Assembly (NCBI RefSeq): GCF_900129385.1
Contig: NZ_FQVO01000003.1
Coordinates: 124,001 to 188,000 of the forward strand
Source of the DNA: Chryseobacterium takakiae
GTDB taxonomy: Bacteria > Bacteroidota > Bacteroidia > Flavobacteriales > Weeksellaceae
Direction of reading: 5' to 3'
DNA length: 64,000 nucleotides
In this document: piece after piece, positions 5,542-14,160 of the stretch
Layout of the letters: the number at the start of each line of letters is the position of its first letter
Numbering within the stretch: position 1 is the first letter of the stretch
Program-made: the position numbers and the translations under genes
Notes under the pieces: generated by a model
Database searches by the model: none
Seen by the model: only the letters and a program-made list of their open reading frames with translations
What the model was told of the DNA's origin: nothing

Positions 5542-8208
5542 TTAAAATGTGAAAGTTACATTAGCAGCCCATGTTCTTCCGAATCCGAAATAAACTGTAT
5601 TTTGCTGGCTAACACCATTCCACTGCCCTGCATTAACATAAGAGTTGTACGCAGCATCAGAAGTAAAGTTTCTTCTTGATTGATTTGCGTGTACGTTTGA
5701 TGTTGATTCAGAGATATATGTTGTATCAAACAAATTGTAAACATTTGCACCAATTGTGAAGCTTTGCCCACCTTTTATATTGAATCTATAAGAAGCTCCA
5801 AGATCAAACAAATGGTAATCAGGCAATTCTAGAGCACCAAATTCTGTAGCTGGAGCTGTATAAGTTGCATTGTTTCTGGAATTGTCAAAATCATTTACGT
5901 TGAAACCAGCATATAGTTTGTCATAATATCTCCAGTTAGCAAAGATTCTTAATCCTTCTATTGGCTTTACAATCGCTACTAATGAAGTAGTAAATTGTGC
6001 AGCATCACCAACTTTTACACCATCTAAAGCAAGTGTTGATACATTAGATCCTGAAGATAAGTTAATTGGGTTGTTGTTTTCATCATATGCTGTACTTGTT
6101 GCATCTTTAGTGTATTTCCAATCTCCTATTGATACAGCACCTTCCAATTCTAAAAATTTACCAACTTTATAGAATCCTTCAAATTCGATACCTGAGTGAA
6201 CTTCAGTAATACCATTTACTTCAGCGTATGCATTTAAGAAAGAGTTATTCGTCGCAGGGTTGTTATCTGGGTCAATGGTTAAACCTGTTCTTCTTTGGAA
6301 TCTGTCTGCCCAAGATGTTCTGTATAAATTAACGTTTGCTTTAAAGTCTGAAGATCTGAAACCATATCCTAATTCTGCAGAAAATATTTTCTCATTAGTT
6401 AAGTTTGGATTTAGAACTTGCTGATTGTTTGGATATACTGCCGTTAAGAAAGGTTGTCTTGAATAATAACCGACATTAGCAAATACGTTATGCATTTCAT
6501 CGATATTATAGTTAACACCTCCTTTTGCATTATATCCTAAAATATTTTTAAATCCTGTTTTTCTTTGAACAACTTCTCCCGTTACAGCATTTGGCTGTCT
6601 GGTTACTCCGTCAACTACCCAGTTATCAATTCTTTGGAATCCTTGATTAGAGGCAGACCCCTGAATAAATGCTGAGATTTTGTCCTTTGAATATTCAACC
6701 TGACCAAATACTCCGTACCATAATACTTCTCCATCATAATTTCTACTTGCGATCTGAGAGTCATCTTTGATTGCTTTTACAAATGGATTTGCAGAAGGCT
6801 TTGCTTTGTAGGCTTCTGTAACAGTGTAATATGGTTGTTGGTTTAGGTTCTGATTTTCTCTATATTCTCTATTTCCTAAGAAATCTGTAATTACACCAGG
6901 ATGGTAACCGTAATAGTATCTACCGTCAAAACCAGCCGAGAAATTCCAGTTTTCATTAATTTTATGCTGGAAATTAGTTAATATTCCGTACCAGTTATGA
7001 GAATTCACGTGCGCTCTTCTTACAATACCGTTATTTCTTGTAGCAATTCCAGGAGTTGCATTGGCAGGAGCAGCTGTACCGGCATTATTAGTGAAGTCAG
7101 CAATTACAGCACCTTGATTCCATCTTACGATATCATCCCATCTCATTTGACCGTCTGCGGTTTTTGCTACGTTGAAAATAGATTTACCGTTGATGCTTCC
7201 CAAGAAACCGGTTCCTCCACCTCTACCAAAAGAAGCATATCCAACTGTTGATAATTTTGATTTTTCAGAAATTTTCCAATCCCAATTCAATGACATGATT
7301 GGCTTGGAATAATAATTAGTATTTGTTGAGAATTCTTCTCCATTTAATAGTCCCCAATTGGAGTTGTATCTTCTATTTGGATCTGCAGCTTTTTTACCAT
7401 CTAATAATCCATCACCCATATCTAAGAAAGTCGCAATGGAATTTGTGAAGTTTTGATTATGCCACTGAGGAGCTCCTGTGAAGGTAAACTGGAAATCATG
7501 TTTTTCGTTTGGTTGGTAGCCTAAAGCAAAATAGTAGTTGTATGCCTCAAATTCCGAACCTTCAAAATACATTGATCCTGCAGTTCTACCTAATAGAAAA
7601 GATGTTGACCATCCTTTTGCTGACTTGCCAGTGTTATATGCAAATGAAGTTTTTAAATATCCATCATTACCTAAACCTACGGTTACATTTCCCTGTCTTT
7701 TCATATCTGCAGCTCTTGTAATGTAGTTCATTGTTCCTCCAACAGAAGCAATGGCTAATTTAGAAGATCCAAGCCCTCTCTGCATTTGGATTGCAGAAGT
7801 TACATCTGAAAGACCAGCCCAGTTAGACCAATAAACGGCTCCGTTTTCCATATCGTTAACAGGAATACCGTTAATCATCACTGCGATATTTGAATTACCA
7901 AAACCTCTTACTCTGATAGAAGCGTCTCCGAAACCTCCACCTCCCTTTGTAACGTATACAGAAGGGGTTGTGTTTAAGATTTCAGGAAGTTCCTGGTTTC
8001 CTAATCTTTCAGCAATCTGTGCGGCTTTGATTGTTGAAACTGCAACAGGAGTCTTTCTATCTTTAGCGATATCGGCAACACCTGTTAATACTACCTCCTC
8101 AATGTCTTTGGATTTTGATGCCGTATCCTGAACCTGTTGAGCGTAATAAACACTAGCTGTAGATAAGGTAATTATCGCAGTTAGCATTGATTTGTTGATT
8201 AATTTCAT
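5542..8208 (-). CDS. TonB-dependent outer-membrane receptor
   Basis: An 888-residue outer-membrane receptor. The first 23 residues are a signal peptide (cleaved near VYYAQQ). The plug domain follows (about 45-165), with DIEEVVLTG as a TonB-box-like entry and the typical plug motifs IRVRGFGNSN and NGIPVND. The rest is a long beta-barrel with alternating aromatic strands, ending in an aromatic C-terminal strand (WAANVTFTF). There is no N-terminal carboxypeptidase-like domain and no SusD partner next door, so it is not a SusC-type pair. The ligand, perhaps a siderophore or other nutrient, cannot be read. About 210 bases upstream hold no gene; a strong terminator follows. Confidence 0.93.
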   Translation of the reverse strand: MKLINKSMLTAIITLSTASVYYAQQVQDTASKSKDIEEVVLTGVADIAKDRKTPVAVSTIKAAQIAERLGNQELPEILNTTPSVYVTKGGGGFGDASIRVRGFGNSNIAVMINGIPVNDMENGAVYWSNWAGLSDVTSAIQMQRGLGSSKLAIASVGGTMNYITRAADMKRQGNVTVGLGNDGYLKTSFAYNTGKSAKGWSTSFLLGRTAGSMYFEGSEFEAYNYYFALGYQPNEKHDFQFTFTGAPQWHNQNFTNSIATFLDMGDGLLDGKKAADPNRRYNSNWGLLNGEEFSTNTNYYSKPIMSLNWDWKISEKSKLSTVGYASFGRGGGTGFLGSINGKSIFNVAKTADGQMRWDDIVRWNQGAVIADFTNNAGTAAPANATPGIATRNNGIVRRAHVNSHNWYGILTNFQHKINENWNFSAGFDGRYYYGYHPGVITDFLGNREYRENQNLNQQPYYTVTEAYKAKPSANPFVKAIKDDSQIASRNYDGEVLWYGVFGQVEYSKDKISAFIQGSASNQGFQRIDNWVVDGVTRQPNAVTGEVVQRKTGFKNILGYNAKGGVNYNIDEMHNVFANVGYYSRQPFLTAVYPNNQQVLNPNLTNEKIFSAELGYGFRSSDFKANVNLYRTSWADRFQRRTGLTIDPDNNPATNNSFLNAYAEVNGITEVHSGIEFEGFYKVGKFLELEGAVSIGDWKYTKDATSTAYDENNNPINLSSGSNVSTLALDGVKVGDAAQFTTSLVAIVKPIEGLRIFANWRYYDKLYAGFNVNDFDNSRNNATYTAPATEFGALELPDYHLFDLGASYRFNIKGGQSFTIGANVYNLFDTTYISESTSNVHANQSRRNFTSDAAYNSYVNAGQWNGVSQQNTVYFGFGRTWAANVTFTF

Positions 8209-8373
8209 AATCGTTAGTAATAGTTAGATTTAAATTTTCTGCAAAATTCGGGAAATAAATTTTAACTAATATTAACTTTATGTTAATTTTTACTCAATCT
8301 TAATAAGCTCTATATTTCTGATTTACAATGTATTGAATAATAATCGAATTTTCACATGAAAAAAATCACATTA

Positions 8374-8416
8374 TTGAATTTTTAACAAAAGGCTGTGGTT
8401 TTTATTAAAAATTCAA
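8374..8416 (-). terminator. AT-rich inverted repeat just after nadC (possible terminator)
   Basis: TTGAATTTTTAA (8374-8385) and TTAAAAATTCAA (8405-8416) are perfect inverted repeats around a 19-base loop. The structure begins two bases after the nadC stop codon. The stem is A+T-rich, so it would be a weak terminator. Confidence 0.4.
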
Positions 8417-8418
8417 CT

Positions 8419-9279
8419 TTATTTTACGGCTTTAAGGCTAAGATCCATATTCTCGGCGGAGTGTGTCAGAGCTCCTGCGGATATGTAGGTAACCCCGGTA
8501 GAAGCTATCTCTTTCAGTTGGTCACGGGTAATTCCGCCTGATGCTTCGGTTTCGCATGAGCCATTGATCATCTTCACTGCCTCCTTCATCATTTTAACAT
8601 CCATATTGTCAAGCATGATTCTGTCAACTTTCGCATTGATTGCTTCACGAACTTCTTCAAGGTTTCTGGTCTCAACTTCAATTTTGAGTTTTTTCTTATT
8701 TTTTTTGATATAATCTTTTGCCATTTTTACAGCATTGGTAATGCTTCCGTTATAATCAATATGGTTATCCTTCAGCATGATCATATCATAAAGGCCATAG
8801 CGGTGATTGGTTCCGCCGCCTATTGCGACCGCCCATTTCTCACAAATCCTGAAATTAGGAGTTGTTTTTCTGGTATCAAGAAGTTTTGTTTTAGTGCCGA
8901 CAAGACGGGTATCCCAGTCATGTGTAAGGGTAGCAATCCCGCTCATTCTCTGCATGCAGTTTAATACCAGCCTTTCCGTTGAAAGAATAGATCTTGCACT
9001 TCCTGTTACGATGAAAGCGACATCACCAATTTTAACGGCATCGCCATCTTTCACAAAAGTCTCAATTTTTAAATTTTTATCAAAAATTTTAAAGATAATT
9101 TTTGCCAGTTCTACTCCTGCAATAATGCAATCCTGTTTTACCAGAAGTTTGGCGCTTTGTTCGAGGTCTTTAGGAATAGTAGAAAGGGTAGAGTGGTCTC
9201 CGTCCTGGATATCTTCTTCCAAAGCATTTTTTATGAATTGTTTTAAGGCTTTATCAGTAACGTATGGTGGTTTTTTCAT
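8419..9279 (-). CDS. nadC: Nicotinate-nucleotide pyrophosphorylase (carboxylating)
   Basis: A 286-residue quinolinate phosphoribosyltransferase, which joins quinolinate and PRPP to give nicotinate mononucleotide in de novo NAD synthesis. Diagnostic blocks are LNCMQRMSGIAT, LDTRKTTPNFR, GGGTNHRYGLYDMIMLKDNH, EVETRNLEE and IMLDNM, followed by EASGGI. These hold the substrate-binding arginines, lysines and acidic residues of the alpha/beta barrel. Length and motif order are normal for the family. It lies 97 bases downstream of nadB on the same strand, so the two steps bracketing quinolinate are neighbours. The quinolinate synthase gene nadA is not in the window. Confidence 0.97.
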   Translation of the reverse strand: MKKPPYVTDKALKQFIKNALEEDIQDGDHSTLSTIPKDLEQSAKLLVKQDCIIAGVELAKIIFKIFDKNLKIETFVKDGDAVKIGDVAFIVTGSARSILSTERLVLNCMQRMSGIATLTHDWDTRLVGTKTKLLDTRKTTPNFRICEKWAVAIGGGTNHRYGLYDMIMLKDNHIDYNGSITNAVKMAKDYIKKNKKKLKIEVETRNLEEVREAINAKVDRIMLDNMDVKMMKEAVKMINGSCETEASGGITRDQLKEIASTGVTYISAGALTHSAENMDLSLKAVK

Positions 9280-9376
9280 ATTTCATATTTTATTAATAAA
9301 GCAAGATCTTTTTCCAAATGAAAGATCATGATTTATAAAAAGTAAAAAATTTATTTTTCTTAATAATTTTAAAATA

Positions 9377-10948
9377 TTAAGCCAGGTCCTTATTATAAAA
9401 CGCCCCTTTATTCTCTTTCATTTCCATAGATTGGGTGATGATGAGGTGGGCCACGGTCGTTAAATTTCTTAGTTCTGAAAGCTGTGGAGATAAAATAGAA
9501 TAGTGATAAATTTCATCTACGGCAGCGGCAATTTCCTGATGTTTTTGAAGTGCCATATTCAGACGGCGGTTGCTGCGTACAATTCCTACAAGATCGCTCA
9601 TCATTTCCTGAAGCTGTTTTCGGAGATAAGAAACGATCACCATTTCATCCATGATTTTCATTCCTTCTTCATTCCATTCCGGAACAGCCTTGAGGTCATC
9701 GAAATTAAAATGGTTTTCATTTAAAAGATCAACCGTTTTAATGGCTGCGTTATGCCCGAATACCAATCCTTCAAGCAATGAATTGGATGCTAGCCTGTTT
9801 GCCCCGTGAAGTCCCGAATTGGTGCATTCTCCTACCGCAAAAAGATTTCTTATAGAAGATTGTCCGTCCTTGTCCACTTCAATTCCTCCCATGAGGTAAT
9901 GGCAGGCAGGAACTACTGGAATAAGCTGTGTAAAGGGGTCAATTCCTTCATCTTTACATTTTTTGTAGATGTTCGGGAAGTGCTCAAGAAATTTTTCATG
10001 ATTCATTTTACGACAGTCCAGTCCTACATATTCGTCTCCGGTAATTTTCATCTCGGCGTCAATAGCTCTTGCGACAATATCCCTGGAAGCCAGCTCTTCA
10101 CGCTCATCATATTTGTGCATGAACTTTTCTCCTCTTTTTGTTCTTAATTTTGCTCCGTCTCCACGCACAGCTTCGGAAATCAGGAACAGCATTCCATCAA
10201 TCTTGCTGTATAAAGCAGTAGGATGAAACTGGTAATACTGCATATTGGAAACCTTTCCTTTTGCTCTGGCTACGAAGGCAATTCCGTCTCCTGTAGCGAT
10301 GGTGGGATTGGTGGTGTTTTTATAAACATGTCCGGCTCCTCCTGTGGCTACCAAGGTTATTTTTGAGGTGATTTTTTTAATTTTTTTAGATTTTTCGTCT
10401 AAAATATAAGCGCCATAGCAGTGGATGTCACCTTCGTTCAGTTCTTTTCCGGGAACATGGTGTTGAGTAATAATGTCAATGACATAATGATGGTCAAGGA
10501 TTTCAATATTTTCGCTTTTATTGGCTGTTTCCAACAGAGCTCTTTCAATCTCAAAACCTGTAATGTCTTTATGGTGTACAATTCGGTTTTCCGTGTGGCC
10601 GCCTTCTCTTCCTAGAGCAAATTCTCCGTTTTTCATATCGAAGTTGGCGCCCCATTCCACAATTTCATTGAATCTTGCAGGAGCTTCCGTTACCACCATT
10701 TTTACAACATCGCGTTTGTTTTCACCGTCTCCGGCACGCATGGTATCTTCAATATGCTTGTCGAAATTATCATTTTTAGAATCCGTTACTACGGCAAGTC
10801 CGCCCTGTGCATATTTGGTATTGCTTTCGTCCTCATCGGATTTTGTTACAATAATTATTTTGGCATCAGGAAGTTGCTCAGAAACTTTAATAGCATAGGA
10901 AAGCCCCGAAATCCCGGAACCGATTACTAGTACATCCGCTTTTATCAT
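9377..10948 (-). CDS. nadB: L-aspartate oxidase
   Basis: A 523-residue flavoenzyme that oxidises L-aspartate to iminoaspartate, the first step of de novo NAD synthesis. The N-terminus has the FAD-binding motif VIGSGISG (residues 8-15) and TKYAQGGLAVV. Further family blocks are EGGHTENRIVHHKD, the active-site region REELASRDIVARAI, and GGIEVDKDG followed by FAVGECTNSGLHGANRLASNSL near the C-terminal third. The C-terminal helical domain is complete. The same superfamily includes fumarate reductase flavoproteins, but these motifs, the length and the adjacent nadC identify NadB. The nitroreductase gene ends 30 bases upstream, so a three-gene operon is likely. Confidence 0.97.
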   Translation of the reverse strand: MIKADVLVIGSGISGLSYAIKVSEQLPDAKIIIVTKSDEDESNTKYAQGGLAVVTDSKNDNFDKHIEDTMRAGDGENKRDVVKMVVTEAPARFNEIVEWGANFDMKNGEFALGREGGHTENRIVHHKDITGFEIERALLETANKSENIEILDHHYVIDIITQHHVPGKELNEGDIHCYGAYILDEKSKKIKKITSKITLVATGGAGHVYKNTTNPTIATGDGIAFVARAKGKVSNMQYYQFHPTALYSKIDGMLFLISEAVRGDGAKLRTKRGEKFMHKYDEREELASRDIVARAIDAEMKITGDEYVGLDCRKMNHEKFLEHFPNIYKKCKDEGIDPFTQLIPVVPACHYLMGGIEVDKDGQSSIRNLFAVGECTNSGLHGANRLASNSLLEGLVFGHNAAIKTVDLLNENHFNFDDLKAVPEWNEEGMKIMDEMVIVSYLRKQLQEMMSDLVGIVRSNRRLNMALQKHQEIAAAVDEIYHYSILSPQLSELRNLTTVAHLIITQSMEMKENKGAFYNKDLA

Positions 10949-10978
10949 ATCCTTAGTTTAAGACAATCGTCTAAATAA

Positions 10979-11605
10979 TTAAATAAATTTAAACAATTTT
11001 TCGTTTGGTTTTCTTACTTTTTTCATGTGCTGGAAATGATCTTCTTCCGAACGGTAGCCTAAAGCGAGGGTAACGGTTACCTTTTCCGATTCCGGGTTTA
11101 TTTCTAAAATTTCCTCAATAAGATCCTGGCGGAAGCCTTCCATGGGGCAAGTGTCTATGCTTTCAATAGCTGCAGCATACATGAGGTTTGCCAATACAAT
11201 GTAAGACTGCTTTTCTGCCCAGTTGAAAATTTCATCGTGAGTTTTTTGATTAATATGCTGATTGATGCTTTTTCGGAAGAGATCCAGTTTTTCTTCCGGA
11301 GTTTCCCTCACTTCCGAAATGTGTCTGAAATATCCGTTGACGTAGCTTTCGTCTAATGTCTTTTTGGAAATAATAACCATCAGATGTGAGCATGTGGAAA
11401 TCTGTGAAGGATTGTAAAATGCCGGAATTAGTTTTTCCTTCATCTCTTTACTTTCCACAACAAGAATTTTATAAGGCTGAAGTCCCAGAGAGCTTGCAGA
11501 TAATTTTCCTGATTCCAGAATATTATGCAGTATTTCCCGGGGAATAATTTCGTTGTTAAATTTTTTCACAGAATATCTTCTGCTTAAAGCTTCCAAATAA
11601 TTCAT
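10979..11605 (-). CDS. Nitroreductase-family NAD(P)H-dependent oxidoreductase
   Basis: A 208-residue FMN-dependent protein of the NfsB/nitroreductase family. The N-terminus RRYSVKKF is the FMN-phosphate-contacting block, SLGLQPYKILVV is the next, and the C-terminal LGYRSEEDHF followed by KVRKP is typical. Family members reduce nitroaromatics, quinones or flavins with NAD(P)H; the natural substrate here is unknown. It begins at ATG 11605, immediately after a TAAATTTG promoter box, and is the first gene of a probable nitroreductase-nadB-nadC transcription unit. Confidence 0.9.
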   Translation of the reverse strand: MNYLEALSRRYSVKKFNNEIIPREILHNILESGKLSASSLGLQPYKILVVESKEMKEKLIPAFYNPSQISTCSHLMVIISKKTLDESYVNGYFRHISEVRETPEEKLDLFRKSINQHINQKTHDEIFNWAEKQSYIVLANLMYAAAIESIDTCPMEGFRQDLIEEILEINPESEKVTVTLALGYRSEEDHFQHMKKVRKPNEKLFKFI

Positions 11606-11609
11606 ATCA

Positions 11610-11617
11610 CAAATTTA
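11610..11617 (-). promoter_or_regulatory. -7 promoter box for the nitroreductase gene
   Basis: TAAATTTG on the minus strand, ending four bases before ATG 11605. This predicts a leaderless mRNA for the nitroreductase-nadB-nadC unit. Confidence 0.55.
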
Positions 11618-11694
11618 AGGATTGAAGGTGAATTAATTGGATTTAATATAAAATATATCGTTTTAAATTGTAATTAATCAATCTATTTTAGATG

Positions 11695-11725
11695 AAACCT
11701 TCAAGGTTCAAAACCTTGAAGGTTT
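11695..11725. repeat. Perfect 14-bp palindrome between two transcription units
   Basis: AAACCTTCAAGGTT (11695-11708) and its exact inverse (11712-11725) surround a 3-base loop. The element lies between the nitroreductase start and the terminator of the T9SS gene and is not needed by either. It looks like a dispersed palindromic repeat; only one copy is seen here. Confidence 0.5.
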
Positions 11726-11730
11726 GCCCA

Positions 11731-11770
11731 GAAAAACAACTTCCGGCGGCCTGAAAGGCCGCCGGAAGTT
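11731..11770 (-). terminator. Strong GC-rich terminator hairpin
   Basis: AACTTCCGGCGGCC (11738-11751) and GGCCGCCGGAAGTT (11757-11770) form a perfect 14-base-pair stem with a TGAAA loop. On the minus strand it is followed by GTTTTTC. It lies 20 bases after the stop codon of the T9SS protein gene. Confidence 0.85.
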
Positions 11771-11789
11771 TTAAAATAAGGTTGATAAT

Positions 11790-14048
11790 TTAATCCCTGT
11801 TTTTTACAAGAACCCATCCTGAGTAGGTGACAGGTGTATTTTTCTTGTCATTTTCATTCCAGGAAACGGAATACCAATAGCTTCCCGTGGAAACTTTTCT
11901 TCCTCCCATGGTTCCGTCCCATCGGTATTGGTTGGTTTTATCTGCTTTATGGATCAATGCTCCGTATCGGTCAAAAACATTGAATAGGAGATTCTGTTTT
12001 CCTGAAAGAGCAGAATAGTCAATAACGTCATTGATGCCGTCTCCATTCGGTGTTATTACATTGATGATATTTGGAACTACAATATTGATTTCAATAGGAT
12101 TGCAGTCGTATGCATCTTTTACATATATATGGTTGTCACCTCTAGGTATATTGTTGAATTCATTAGAATCCTGCCATTTAATTCCGTCTGTAGAATACTG
12201 ATACGGTGCGGTTCCGCCCGTAACATATACTGTAACGGTCGTGTTTGAAATATCAACATTTGAGATAACAGGCTGGTCAGATGCATAGACTTTTACGGTC
12301 TGGGTTACCTCACAGTCTCCTGTCTTTAGTTTTACCCAATAGGTACCCACCCCAATATTTGAAATTGTTTGGGTTGTTGCACCTGTACTCCATTGATATG
12401 ATGTGAATCCGGGGCCTGCATCAAGAGTTGTTGTGTCCTCCATGCAAATAATCTTGTCTTCAAGAGTGTTTGAGAAAACCTGGGGAATAACGATAAGATT
12501 AACCTTGGCGATGGCATAGCAGCCATTTCCATTAATAACTTTGATGTAAATCACTCCGTTCGGAGAGATATAAGAATTAAATGTTAAAATTGAATTGGTT
12601 CCGTTCTGAGCATCAGTTAAAGATGGATAATATTCTTTCACAACTCCGTTTTGAGTTGTCACAGGGGCTGTTGTAAGATTAAATAATCCTGTTGCAGGAT
12701 TGCTTTCAATAGCACACGCTCTTAAAGTAGCTTCCTGAACTTCCACTACAGGATATAACGCTAATGTAATCTGAGCTACATCAGTACATCCTTGCGGAGT
12801 AGTGACCTGAGCATAAATAGTAGCTGCGGGAGAAAGAAAAGCAGAAGAATTGGTAATCGGGTTGATATGATTATTAAGGTCATACATTGTATTATAAAAT
12901 ACAGCGGTACTTCCCGGAACAGATGATAGCGTTGCTGATGTAAGATCAAACACTGCTCCTCCTGCGTTATTGTTGTTGCATCCGGTAAGCGTTACATCGT
13001 TCGCGGCAAAAGGGCTTGGTGTGAGCACAATGGTTCCGTCGCCGTTGTCGCACAGTGTGGAGGAAGGGTCTTTCACTACCACGGTAATCGTAGTTGTACC
13101 GGCAGAATATTGATAATCAGCAGGATTGGTAATTGGCGTTCCCCCTGGTCCGAAATAAGAGAATGTATAATTGGCCGGATTTGTTACAAACTGGTTCTGG
13201 AATGAAGTTAGATCCACAGTTCCGTTTCCTGTTGCTGGATTTACGCATACAAAAGGATTGATTGTATTCGTCAAGATCGGAACTTTGTCAATATAGATTT
13301 TTGCATTTTTAATGGAATGCCTTGCGCTCGCACCGCCGGTTGCAGCAGAGAACCCGAAATAGCCTGTCGTCATGCCTACGGCTCCTCCGGAAGGGGCAAA
13401 AGACTGGTCAACAATCAGTACGCCATCTATTCTTATTTTGATAAGCCAGTTGGCAGGATTGGCCGGGTCTGTTTCTCCATTTACCTCCACATGTTTATAA
13501 GTTGATCCCACAAAAGGCTGTGTAGGATTAAGATCTGGTGAATGAAAAGTGCTTCCTGCGGTATTGTTGTATTCGATATTGTTATTTAAGCCATTATTGG
13601 TTCCGTACAGAACATGGATTTTACTCATCTGACCTTCTGTAGAATTATTAAAAATATCAAATCCTACCATAAGCCCGCTCGCATTAGCAGGGATTCCGAG
13701 GCCTCCTCCCGAAACAAATCCTGTGGGAGGATTAGCCAGGTACCAAAAAGTAAATCCGTCACCTCTTCCATATTGTGCAGTTCCGTTTCCGTCTATCCTG
13801 AAATCAAATTCAACTTTCCATTTGTCGCAATATTTCAGGTTGATTGGATCCTGAAGCTTTATCGCTCCATATTGATTTCCGATATCCTGGGTGAGTTGTA
13901 TGAAATCCGTATTGATAGATGCGCTGGAAACCAGGTCCCACCCGGAAGTATTTACAGGATTACCCGTAAGTTGATAGGTCTGCGCTGAAATTTTGCCGGA
14001 AAGGCAGATTAAAATCAGGAAAAAATAAGAAAGCAGATTGTTTTTCAT
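11790..14048 (-). CDS. Secreted lectin-like protein with T9SS type B sorting domain (paralog A1)
   Basis: A 752-residue protein. Residues 1-23 are a signal peptide ending SAQ. Residues about 24-255 resemble an L-type (legume-lectin-like) beta-sandwich, with CDKWKVEFDFRI, DGFTFWYLANPP and GFDIFNN. Two modules of about 80 residues follow, each opening with a cysteine motif (CNNNNAGG, CAIESNP) and ending in VTTPQGC or VINGNGC. Then come a WSTGATTQTI segment and an SprB-like repeat (GGTAPYQYSTDG). The last 95 residues are the gliding-associated type B sorting domain (VITPNGDGIND, FDRYG, YRWDGTMGG, SGWVLVKNRD). It is therefore exported by the T9SS to the surface or medium. The ligand of the lectin domain is unknown. 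It is monocistronic, with a strong terminator. Confidence 0.88.
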   Translation of the reverse strand: MKNNLLSYFFLILICLSGKISAQTYQLTGNPVNTSGWDLVSSASINTDFIQLTQDIGNQYGAIKLQDPINLKYCDKWKVEFDFRIDGNGTAQYGRGDGFTFWYLANPPTGFVSGGGLGIPANASGLMVGFDIFNNSTEGQMSKIHVLYGTNNGLNNNIEYNNTAGSTFHSPDLNPTQPFVGSTYKHVEVNGETDPANPANWLIKIRIDGVLIVDQSFAPSGGAVGMTTGYFGFSAATGGASARHSIKNAKIYIDKVPILTNTINPFVCVNPATGNGTVDLTSFQNQFVTNPANYTFSYFGPGGTPITNPADYQYSAGTTTITVVVKDPSSTLCDNGDGTIVLTPSPFAANDVTLTGCNNNNAGGAVFDLTSATLSSVPGSTAVFYNTMYDLNNHINPITNSSAFLSPAATIYAQVTTPQGCTDVAQITLALYPVVEVQEATLRACAIESNPATGLFNLTTAPVTTQNGVVKEYYPSLTDAQNGTNSILTFNSYISPNGVIYIKVINGNGCYAIAKVNLIVIPQVFSNTLEDKIICMEDTTTLDAGPGFTSYQWSTGATTQTISNIGVGTYWVKLKTGDCEVTQTVKVYASDQPVISNVDISNTTVTVYVTGGTAPYQYSTDGIKWQDSNEFNNIPRGDNHIYVKDAYDCNPIEINIVVPNIINVITPNGDGINDVIDYSALSGKQNLLFNVFDRYGALIHKADKTNQYRWDGTMGGRKVSTGSYWYSVSWNENDKKNTPVTYSGWVLVKNRD

Positions 14049-14115
14049 GAAGTGATTGGTTATTAATTATTGAGTTTTTAGTTGGTCATTTATGTTTTTG
14101 GTTTTTTAGTATCGA

Positions 14116-14149
14116 TTAAAAAGATCACTCCGCAAACCGAAGTGATCTT
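14116..14149 (-). terminator. Terminator of the second lectin-like T9SS gene
   Basis: AAGATCACTCCG (14121-14132) pairs with CGAAGTGATCTT (14138-14149) with one mismatch and a 5-base loop. The minus strand continues into CTTTTTAAT. It lies 11 bases after the stop codon of the gene at 14161. Confidence 0.78.
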
Positions 14150-14160
14150 AATGTAAATTA

